Origin: a virus
Reading direction: 5' to 3' (one strand)
DNA: 26,893 bases
IMG/VR virus record: IMGVR_UViG_3300042448_001849
Span: 1-26,893 of that record
Shown: piece after piece, positions 22,610 through 26,893 of the stretch
Numbering within the stretch: the stretch's first letter is position 1
How the letters are laid out: every line of letters begins with the position of its first letter
The notes under the pieces: generated by a model
Seen by the model: only the letters and a program-made list of their open reading frames with translations
Databases searched by the model: none
Told to the model about the DNA's origin: nothing
Made by a program: the position numbers and the translations under genes

Positions 22610-22659
22610 GAAAGGCCCCAATCGGATTTTCGTATTACGTATTTCGTAATAATAGTTTA

Positions 22660-22688
22660 ATTATATCATGTTTATTATATTTTGTAAA
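22660..22688 (-). promoter_or_regulatory. Promoter for the 22214-22609 gene
   Basis: TTTACA, 17 nt, TGATATAAT. The transcript leader contains an ATTACG/CGTAAT hairpin (about 22634-22650). Confidence 0.85.
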
Positions 22689-22697
22689 TACGCGAAA

Positions 22698-22717
22698 GGC
22701 CCAGCGTGAGCTGGGCC
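22698..22717 (-). terminator. Terminator after the 22730-23011 gene
   Basis: Perfect 7-bp GGCCCAG/CTGGGCC stem followed by TTTCGCGTATTT on the minus strand. Confidence 0.65.
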
Positions 22718-22729
22718 AGTCGCAGTTAT

Positions 22730-23011
22730 TTAACGGTATGCAGATTGCGTTTTTTCGAAGGTTTCGGTAGGGGCGCAAGTGGAGCAGATGATGTATTGAT
22801 TTTGATTTTGTGTTGCGACGAGCATGTAGGTCGTTATTGCGTTGCAGATAGAGCAAGTGCGTGAGTCGGCAGTTGAAGTGAATTTATTGTCGATGGCTCG
22901 GTTTGAGCAATAGTAGCGAGTTTGAGACTGGATAGTCGTATTGTAGATTGTTTCGGCAGCGTATACGGGAAGGCCGTAATAATAAGAGTCGTGACGTAGT
23001 TTTACAGACAT
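22730..23011 (-). CDS. Small zinc-ribbon-like protein
   Basis: 93 residues from ATG 23011; leader AATTGGAG. Tyr-rich N-terminal half, then 'SRTCSICNAITTYML' and 'YIICSTCAPT', two C-x2-C pairs 20 residues apart, the classic zinc-ribbon spacing. Possibly a diverged copy of the 21324-21590 protein. Function unknown. Confidence 0.75.
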   Translation of the reverse strand: MSVKLRHDSYYYGLPVYAAETIYNTTIQSQTRYYCSNRAIDNKFTSTADSRTCSICNAITTYMLVATQNQNQYIICSTCAPTETFEKTQSAYR

Positions 23012-23046
23012 GATGAAAATCTCCAATTCGTTAAGTTAATAATTGA

Positions 23047-23075
23047 ATTATATCATGTTTATTATGTTTTGTAAA
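23047..23075 (-). promoter_or_regulatory. Promoter for the 22730-23011 gene
   Basis: TTTACA, 17 nt, TGATATAAT. Confidence 0.85.
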
Positions 23076-23084
23076 ATACAAAAA

Positions 23085-23110
23085 GCCAGAGCGTTTTTCC
23101 GCGCCCTGGC
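23085..23110 (-). terminator. Terminator after the 23124-23336 gene
   Basis: GCCAG and CGC arms pair around one mismatch; on the minus strand CTGGC is followed by TTTTTG, a good intrinsic terminator. Confidence 0.75.
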
Positions 23111-23123
23111 CTCTCGCAACGAC

Positions 23124-23336
23124 TTACTCTATTTCATTATCTTCATAATCTGGAAAAATCTCTTCGAGACTTTGGTAGAATTTTTCAGAAGGTGAAGCGG
23201 TAAGCTTAATTGTTGGCCAACCATTCGCGCTTTCTAAAACCTCTACTGAAATTACTCCATCGATTCCTAGGAGATTTTCAATTGTCTGGTCGAGGCTGAT
23301 CTCTTCCGTAACCACATCGAATTCATAAACCTTCAT
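23124..23336 (-). CDS. Hypothetical 70-residue protein
   Basis: ATG 23336; leader GATTGGAGCTTAAA, the best match to the candidate RNA loop. A small alpha/beta pattern: 'MKVYEFDVVTEEISLDQTIE', 'GVISVEVLES', 'WPTIKLTA', then an acidic tail ('FPDYEDNEIE'). Own promoter and strong terminator. Function unknown. Confidence 0.7.
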   Translation of the reverse strand: MKVYEFDVVTEEISLDQTIENLLGIDGVISVEVLESANGWPTIKLTASPSEKFYQSLEEIFPDYEDNEIE

Positions 23337-23379
23337 TTTAAGCTCCAATCAATTTTTAACGTATTTCGTTAATAGGATA

Positions 23380-23408
23380 ATTATAACATGTTTATTATAA
23401 AAAGTACA
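23380..23408 (-). promoter_or_regulatory. Promoter for the 23124-23336 gene
   Basis: TGTACT, 17 nt, TGTTATAAT. The leader contains a TAACG/CGTTA hairpin (about 23356-23370). Confidence 0.8.
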
Positions 23409-23438
23409 GGATGGGCACTTTTCTTCGCGCCCACCCTG
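23407..23438 (-). terminator. Terminator after the 23445-23663 gene
   Basis: CAGGATGGGC/GCCCACCCTG arms pair over 10 positions with one mismatch, then TACTTTTTAT. Confidence 0.65.
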
Positions 23439-23444
23439 AATCCT

Positions 23445-23663
23445 TTATTCTGAATCGTGGTCTTCGATTCCACCTTCAAGATAGCTTTTAACAAGTTCCT
23501 TAACTTTTGGGCTAACTATTGCCCATACAGTTTCAAGGTCGCATGATTTCATATCCTCGAGCGAGAAATCTTCAAACTGAATTCGAGTATCGAATTCATA
23601 AGCTGATGCGTAGTTTTCAAACCATCCAACAATCTCACCTGCAACTTCGTTATTTTTATTCAT
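23445..23663 (-). CDS. Hypothetical acidic 72-residue protein
   Basis: ATG 23663; leader GATTGGAACAAAA. Predominantly helical and acidic ('NEVAGEIVGWFENYASAYEF', 'VSPKVKELVKSYLEGGIEDH'). First protein gene of the eight-unit array, immediately downstream of the candidate regulatory RNA. No family recognised. Confidence 0.7.
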   Translation of the reverse strand: MNKNNEVAGEIVGWFENYASAYEFDTRIQFEDFSLEDMKSCDLETVWAIVSPKVKELVKSYLEGGIEDHDSE

Positions 23664-23697
23664 TTTTGTTCCAATCTCTTAATGGGTTGATGGTTTA

Positions 23698-23726
23698 ATT
23701 ATAACATAAATCTATTATAAAGTAAA
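23698..23726 (-). promoter_or_regulatory. Promoter for the 23445-23663 gene
   Basis: TTTACT, 17 nt, TGTTATAAT: full consensus, 11 nt from the upstream terminator hairpin. Confidence 0.85.
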
Positions 23727-23999
23727 CTAAATGAAGGAAGCTGGCTACATGGATTGGAGTACACGTAACCAGCTTCAAATCACTGGACGAGACAGTTTGC
23801 TCACAAAGGGCCTGATTCACGCATCACTGTTTGCGCAGTACCATACGTCGATTCTGCTGTATGGTTTTAATCCTAACTTCCCTAAGTTAGTTTTGCTCTG
23901 TCTCTTTCCTAAGTCAAGCTACCCTGCGGTAACCGTCAGCTTATCGGGATTAGTGTCCCCATGGGATACCCTTATGCTCCAAGACTTAGTAAGTCCATT
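23727..23999 (-). ncRNA. Candidate structured small RNA, about 270 nt
   Basis: A gene-free unit between its own promoter (24006-24014) and a terminator hairpin. No minus-strand ORF of note; a plus-strand ORF of 93 codons lacks a ribosome site and opposes all signals. Stems on the minus-strand RNA: GACTT/AAGTC near the 5' end or, alternatively, CTAAGTC pairing with a distant GACTTAG about 80 nt later; CCATAC/GTATGG (23841-23864); CTAACTT/AAGTTAG with a 4-nt loop (23873-23890); and the terminal 15-bp hairpin (23737-23776). The terminal loop UACUCCAAUC is complementary to the GATTGG leaders of the eight genes downstream. It does not resemble tmRNA, RNase P RNA, 6S or a tRNA. A trans-acting role is inference. 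Confidence 0.6.
23737..23776 (-). terminator. 15-bp terminator hairpin with UACUCCAAUC loop
   Basis: All 15 positions pair on the minus-strand RNA, two of them as G-U; the same positions are C-A mismatches on the plus strand, which fixes the transcribed strand. It is followed by CTTCATTTAGTTT. Confidence 0.75.
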
Positions 24000-24005
24000 G
24001 GTACT

Positions 24006-24014
24006 ATTATAACA
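24006..24014 (-). promoter_or_regulatory. Promoter for the candidate small RNA
   Basis: TGTTATAAT extended -10, no clear -35. A 16-nt near-identical direct repeat (24013-24028 and 24066-24081, one mismatch) starts inside it. Confidence 0.65.
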
Positions 24015-24081
24015 TGCCCGTCAGCCTTTTGGCGCAATTTTAGCCTCCGTGCCTGTAATAAAAAGCATGCCCGTCTGCCTT

Positions 24082-24104
24082 CCAGGAGTTTTATACCCTC
24101 CAGG
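24082..24104 (-). terminator. Weak hairpin after the 24120-24299 gene
   Basis: CCAGGAG/CTCCAGG pair with one mismatch; a T-run (CTTTTTATT) follows only after about 16 nt. Confidence 0.3.
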
Positions 24105-24119
24105 CCACTATTTAATTTT

Positions 24120-24299
24120 TTATTCCCACTCTGCAATGAACACGGCTTCAAAATCTTCTATCGGACGCTTTAATCCGATCCGTGCCATCTCCAGGTATCT
24201 GGTGACGTCAGCCCGCTTGCGTGCCCGAAACTTAGAGATACGTTCGCCCGTTCGAGCATCACGGATCTCCCAGATGCCCGCCGCTTCGTTCCTCGCCAT
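24120..24299 (-). CDS. Hypothetical 59-residue protein
   Basis: ATG 24299 overlaps the stop of the DUF3846-like gene (TAATG); a longer frame to 24353 was rejected for that reason. The first part reads as a beta hairpin ('GIWEIRDARTGERISKFRAR') followed by a basic helix and 'DFEAVFIAEWE'. Last gene of the run beginning at 25030. No family recognised. Confidence 0.7.
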   Translation of the reverse strand: MARNEAAGIWEIRDARTGERISKFRARKRADVTRYLEMARIGLKRPIEDFEAVFIAEWE

Positions 24300-24649
24300 T
24301 AAACTAGCGTCTCGCGAAGCTTGCCCGCCAATTCCTGGAGCTGGACTAGCCATTCCGTTGGCAAAGCCAGGTTGTCCCCTTCATCGTCCGTGCCGCCGGT
24401 GAACACGATGTCACCCATAATGATGTCCGTCATGCCGAAGCTCTTCTCCCACATGTGCGTGCCTATAACGTTAGCAAGCATGCCGTTGATAAGCTTGCCT
24501 TCCTCGTTGCACCAAAGTGTGAGGTTGTCCTGAAGGTCCGCTGCTTGAACCAAGCCACCGACCGCTTCCTGGAGTTGCGTAAGGCTGTCCGTCTCAAGAT
24601 CTAAGATCTCTGTGGTGAAGTCCGTGTTAATTCGCAATGCTGTTTTCAT
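24299..24649 (-). CDS. DUF3846-like protein
   Basis: 116 residues from ATG 24649 (ATGA overlap with the preceding gene; a longer frame to 24676 rejected). The segments 'LQEAVGGLVQA', 'LTLWCNEEGKLINGMLANVIGT' and 'DIIMGDIVFTGGTDDEGDNLAL' match the pattern I know for DUF3846, a family of small proteins in phages and plasmids whose function is not established. It ends with a helical C-terminus. Confidence 0.75.
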   Translation of the reverse strand: MKTALRINTDFTTEILDLETDSLTQLQEAVGGLVQAADLQDNLTLWCNEEGKLINGMLANVIGTHMWEKSFGMTDIIMGDIVFTGGTDDEGDNLALPTEWLVQLQELAGKLRETLV

Positions 24650-24828
24650 TCTGCTATCTCCGCGTCTGGAAACCACTTAAGAAATGTTTGGATGAGATGA
24701 TTGTAGTCTCCTGAAGTCATCTCGCCTAAGAATGTTTCAACCTCTGAATCACGTCCCGCATCAAGAAGTGCTCTTCGTCCCGCACCCATAAATGAATACG
24801 CGTTTCCGTCATTGACTTTAATCGTCAT
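24646..24828 (-). CDS. Small conserved phage protein (GNA....SGDYNHLIQT type)
   Basis: 60 residues. 'DGNAYSFMGAGRRALLDAG' and 'FLGEMTSGDYNHLIQTFLKWF' follow a pattern I recall from many phage-encoded small proteins ('GNAF.I.G...ALR.AG...E....E..SGDY.HLLQT'). Helical, no catalytic motif. It starts 1 nt after the preceding stop and ends in an ATGA overlap. Function unknown. Confidence 0.75.
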   Translation of the reverse strand: MTIKVNDGNAYSFMGAGRRALLDAGRDSEVETFLGEMTSGDYNHLIQTFLKWFPDAEIAE

Positions 24829-24829
24829 G

Positions 24830-25030
24830 TTAGTTGTCCCTGTGATTTAGGAAATCTTCAATGACCGCTTGAATCGCATCATTTACGTCATTGGCAAGTT
24901 TATCAATTTCTTCTTGGGTGAAGGTAGTCTCTTCGTCTACTTCTTCATCCCGCATGTAATTCCAAAAACCTTTGAGTTGCTCGAGGGTGAGGCTTGAGTC
25001 GTAGATAACTACGTCTTGTTCTTGTGACAT
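24830..25030 (-). CDS. Hypothetical acidic helical protein
   Basis: 66 residues, strongly acidic ('RDEEVDEETTFTQEEIDKLA'). CGACGGAAGGA is 7 nt before ATG 25030. First gene of a four-gene coupled run (25030 to 24120) with promoter 25061-25089. No family recognised. Confidence 0.7.
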   Translation of the reverse strand: MSQEQDVVIYDSSLTLEQLKGFWNYMRDEEVDEETTFTQEEIDKLANDVNDAIQAVIEDFLNHRDN

Positions 25031-25060
25031 TTTGTATCCTTCCGTCGTTGGTATGGTTTA

Positions 25061-25089
25061 ATTATAACATGAATCTATTATAAAGTACA
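25061..25089 (-). promoter_or_regulatory. Promoter for the 25030-24120 run
   Basis: TGTACT, 17 nt, TGTTATAAT, directly abutting the stop codon of the 25090-25326 gene. Confidence 0.85.
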
Positions 25090-25326
25090 TTACCCTTTGG
25101 TGTTTTCGTACTCCCAGTAGCTTTTAGCCAGCTCGTAGAACATCTTCGCAAGACCAGGGGTAATCTCATACCCAACCTCGTGACAGGCATCACGGCAGTA
25201 TCCGTTGTTGATGTCGTCCATTAGCTCCGGGTTCTTGTCTAGCTCTTGTTCAGAGAAGATGAATCCGGTGTCCGCAAAATCAAAAAATGTATCCATGCCT
25301 TCATGGGCAACGTAGATGTGTTTCAT
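25090..25326 (-). CDS. Hypothetical protein
   Basis: 78 residues, acidic and aromatic-rich ('MDTFFDFADTGFIFSEQELD'), with Cys44 and Cys48 in 'GYCRDACHEVGYE'. TAATG overlap with the preceding gene. No family recognised. Confidence 0.65.
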   Translation of the reverse strand: MKHIYVAHEGMDTFFDFADTGFIFSEQELDKNPELMDDINNGYCRDACHEVGYEITPGLAKMFYELAKSYWEYENTKG

Positions 25327-25478
25327 TACCCTACCTGGAAATCATCACAATAGCGACATTGGTATGAATCACCTAGAATTGAGCGTGGGTCATACTCGTG
25401 AATGTAGTCATGCTGGTCTTGTGTCGCGCAGAAACGAAAATCGCCCCTGCGGATATAAGTACGTTGCTTAGTTAACAC
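25326..25478 (-). CDS. Hypothetical 50-residue protein with CxxC end
   Basis: GTG start at 25478 with GAAAGGA 6-7 nt upstream, the standard leader here; TAATG overlap with the next gene. Basic, Tyr/Asp-rich; ends 'YQCRYCDDFQVG' with a C-x2-C pair. Small but supported by its ribosome site, overlap and dedicated promoter (25573-25581). It lies behind a structured leader RNA. No family recognised. Confidence 0.7.
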   Translation of the reverse strand: MLTKQRTYIRRGDFRFCATQDQHDYIHEYDPRSILGDSYQCRYCDDFQVG

Positions 25479-25502
25479 GGTTGTCCTTTCGTCGTTTAGT
25501 AG

Positions 25503-25566
25503 TAGGCAACCAGCGGAAGAAAGTCTGGTAGACTCTCGCCTACGGTTTCATATCCGCTGGCTGCGT
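25503..25566 (-). ncRNA. Structured 5' leader with two mutually exclusive foldings
   Basis: Between promoter 25573 and the ribosome site. Fold A: a 12-bp stem of 25506-25517 with 25553-25564 (one G-U), enclosing AGTCT/AGACT (25522-25534). Fold B: GTAGGC (25538-25543 on the minus strand) pairs with GCCTAC (25503-25508), closer to the ribosome site and sharing bases with fold A. A switch controlling translation is possible; no known riboswitch class is recognised. Confidence 0.45.
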
Positions 25567-25572
25567 AGTACT

Positions 25573-25581
25573 ATTATATCA
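25573..25581 (-). promoter_or_regulatory. Promoter for the 25478-25090 pair
   Basis: TGATATAAT extended -10, no clear -35; it directly follows the protease gene stop. Confidence 0.7.
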
Positions 25582-26496
25582 GGTTTGGTAGAACTTTACC
25601 TCGAAGTTGGTAAGTGTTCGGTAGGCTGTTTGCAGTGACGCATTTACCTTTGCCATGACCGTATCTAGTGTCGAGCCATCCGATAGGCTTTGAGCCAGTC
25701 TGGTGGCCACTAGAACGGTTGCATTGGACGTACCTAGGGAAACTGACGTGTTTCCATGGACGTCGGTTGTGGCGGCCCTTCCAAGGGCATATAGGTCAAG
25801 ATCCGCACTAGAGTTTGAGATCAACATGATTGGGTAGACCGTACCTGTCACTTGCTTCATCGTGTACGGGGTATCCGTTGCTCCTACGGCGATTGCCTGT
25901 GGGATACATGCCGGATAGTGAATCTTGCTTTGGTTGGAGTTGTTTCCTGCCGCAATGACCGTTGGGATATTCATTGAAGCCAGGCCTACGATTTGAGATT
26001 GAAGCTTAGGCTCCGCTAATACAGGGCATGCCGCTTCTTTGTAGGTACGCCCGATTGAGATCGAGACCGCGCCGACGTTTAGCCGTGCCGCATTAGCTGT
26101 AACCCAGTCCATTGCCTTTGATACCGCTCGGGTTGTGTAGGTGTTTGCGTTGCCCTTAGCCGTCATGCTGACGATACGGATGAACACAATCTTTACATTT
26201 GGATTGGCAGCTACCGCAACCGAAGCCATCTGCGTTCCGTGACTCATTGCACGGTCCTTAACGAGCGCTGGGTCTAGCGATGCAGAACCTGGCCCGAACA
26301 TACTTGATAGCTTATTTGGACATGCACCAAAGTCAACGAAGCATGCCTCTTCAATAACCGCAGCTTTAGCCCACGGCAGTTGCATGTTGATGCCGGAGTC
26401 AATGATGACAAGAGTTTTGTCTCCTGTCGCATGCGCCGGTGTTGCAAGCAGTGACAGACCTAAGGCTGCCGCAATCAGTAGTACTTTTGTTTTCAT
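25579..26496 (-). CDS. Secreted subtilisin-like serine protease (S8)
   Basis: 305 residues from ATG 26496; a longer frame to 26574 would read through a terminator and was rejected. Residues 1-23 are a signal peptide (MKTK, hydrophobic core, cut after 'AHA'). The S8 triad is Asp33 ('VIIDSGI'), His86 ('SHGTQMASV') and Ser257 ('GTSNA'), with oxyanion Asn185 ('AAGNN'), all in family order. Four Cys could form disulfides outside the cell. No propeptide of usual length is evident. An exported protease in a phage genome is unusual; it could act on the host surface, during lysis, or reflect host-derived cargo. The ribosome site AAAGAG is modest and no promoter lies directly upstream. Confidence 0.9.
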   Translation of the reverse strand: MKTKVLLIAAALGLSLLATPAHATGDKTLVIIDSGINMQLPWAKAAVIEEACFVDFGACPNKLSSMFGPGSASLDPALVKDRAMSHGTQMASVAVAANPNVKIVFIRIVSMTAKGNANTYTTRAVSKAMDWVTANAARLNVGAVSISIGRTYKEAACPVLAEPKLQSQIVGLASMNIPTVIAAGNNSNQSKIHYPACIPQAIAVGATDTPYTMKQVTGTVYPIMLISNSSADLDLYALGRAATTDVHGNTSVSLGTSNATVLVATRLAQSLSDGSTLDTVMAKVNASLQTAYRTLTNFEVKFYQT

Positions 26497-26535
26497 CTTT
26501 ATCTCTTTTCGTCTTTGTTGGTTGGTTAAAAATAA

Positions 26536-26579
26536 CCGGTGCAGGTAGAGTAATCTGACGGAAGGTCTACCCACACCGG
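26536..26579 (-). terminator. Strong terminator after the vWA gene
   Basis: A 14-bp stem (two G-U pairs on the minus strand) ending in CACCGG, followed by TTATTTTT. It separates the vWA gene from the protease. Confidence 0.8.
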
Positions 26580-26585
26580 AGCTTG

Positions 26586-26893
26586 TTACGCAGCGTTACG
26601 TGCGCCAATCTTTGTTAGAGCGTCTGCCGCAGCTTTTCCGATTTGGAGTGCAGCGTCTGCTGGATCTGTTACATCTTGTAGAAGAGCAACCGAGGTTCCC
26701 TTGACGATATCTCGAACGTATCCTAGTTGGTAAGAGTGAGCGAAAGGAATCCACAAGACTGCAACACCGTTCTTTTCACACTCTTGAATCCATGCCTTTG
26801 CTTTTACAGTCTCATCTGGAGTGTAGCAACCATCGCTAACAACCACGAGTAGACGAGCGCCAGTTCCATTGAGAAGATTTAGAGAACCATCAA
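26586..26893 (-). CDS. vWA-type domain protein, C-terminal part (5' end beyond window)
   Basis: The frame stays open to the right edge (at least 102 codons), so the in-frame ATG at 26846 is not the true start. 'GTGARLLVVVSDGCYTPDET' followed by 'AWIQECEKNGVAVLWIPFAH' is the beta-strand, loop and helix pattern of the last half of a von Willebrand factor A domain, as in CobT/MoxR-partner proteins. The MIDAS DxSxS segment would lie outside the window. Such proteins often work with an AAA+ ATPase; whether one lies upstream cannot be seen. Confidence 0.7.
   Translation of the reverse strand, partial: DGSLNLLNGTGARLLVVVSDGCYTPDETVKAKAWIQECEKNGVAVLWIPFAHSYQLGYVRDIVKGTSVALLQDVTDPADAALQIGKAAADALTKIGARNAA

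Noticed and set aside
22635-22856. Minus-strand ORF overlapping the 22730-23011 gene
   Set aside because: Different frame, no ribosome site, and it runs through the terminator and the next promoter.
21260-23726. Repeated AT-rich intergenic strings as a CRISPR or iteron array
   Set aside because: The repeats are promoters plus leaders flanking genes, with no regular spacers.
23727-23999. tmRNA, RNase P RNA or 6S RNA
   Set aside because: No tRNA-like ends or T-arm, no tag ending in ALAA (a chance ANSDA-stop occurs), no RNase P core motifs and no single long bulged rod.
23731-24012. Plus-strand ORF of 93 codons covering the small-RNA unit
   Set aside because: No ribosome site, opposite to every other gene, and the promoter, terminator and G-U pairing all favour the minus strand.

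Overview
The window looks like part of a tailed-bacteriophage genome (or prophage) from an actinobacterial host. Every supported gene lies on the minus strand. Hallmark phage genes are present: a large terminase with intact ATPase and nuclease motifs (13364-14758), a portal protein (7324-9042), a Cys-rich accessory protein and a giant virion-type protein behind the portal, and lysis-type genes. Actinobacterial flavour comes from a DUF7455-like zinc protein, a DUF1360-like membrane protein, a 'YPPGVSG..EIAG' protein and a proteasome-type hydrolase. By eye the G+C content is moderate, well below that of typical soil actinobacteria, so a low-GC aquatic actinobacterium is a reasonable guess for the host. 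That is inference only.

Layout in transcription order (right to left). At 26.9-24.1 kb are a partial vWA-type protein, a secreted subtilisin-like protease, a structured leader RNA, and an operon of small proteins that includes a DUF3846-like protein. At 24.0-23.73 kb is a gene-free unit with its own promoter and a 15-bp terminator hairpin, a candidate small RNA. At 23.7-20.1 kb are eight small genes, each a separate unit with its own promoter, a 'GATTGG' leader and a terminator. At 20.0-16.3 kb are small operons holding zinc-ribbon proteins, a double helix-turn-helix protein, and a proteasome-like N-terminal nucleophile hydrolase. At 16.2-13.4 kb are a dual-specificity phosphatase, an HDAC-family deacetylase and the terminase, in one tight run. 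At 13.3-10.5 kb are small membrane and zinc proteins, a candidate holin, a secreted lytic transglycosylase and a peptidoglycan-binding-like protein. At 10.3-0 kb are a helix-turn-helix protein, two small proteins, the portal, the Cys-rich protein and a giant protein of at least 1914 residues that runs off the left edge.

The regulation is unusually legible. Nineteen promoters share an exact TG(A/T)TATAAT extended -10 element, many with TTTACT, TTTGCT or TGTACT 17 bases upstream. All lie between 12.0 and 25.6 kb, and none was seen in the 0-11 kb structural block. Hairpin terminators usually sit directly upstream of these promoters.

The most interesting observation concerns the candidate RNA at 24.0-23.73 kb. 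The 10-nt loop of its terminal hairpin (UACUCCAAUC) is complementary to the GAUUGG(A/G)(G/A) leader next to the start codon of all eight genes in the array just downstream. The same loop sits on a 6-bp stem in a second gene-free transcript at 17.6 kb. This suggests a phage small RNA that acts in trans on a set of neighbouring mRNAs. It is a hypothesis from sequence alone.
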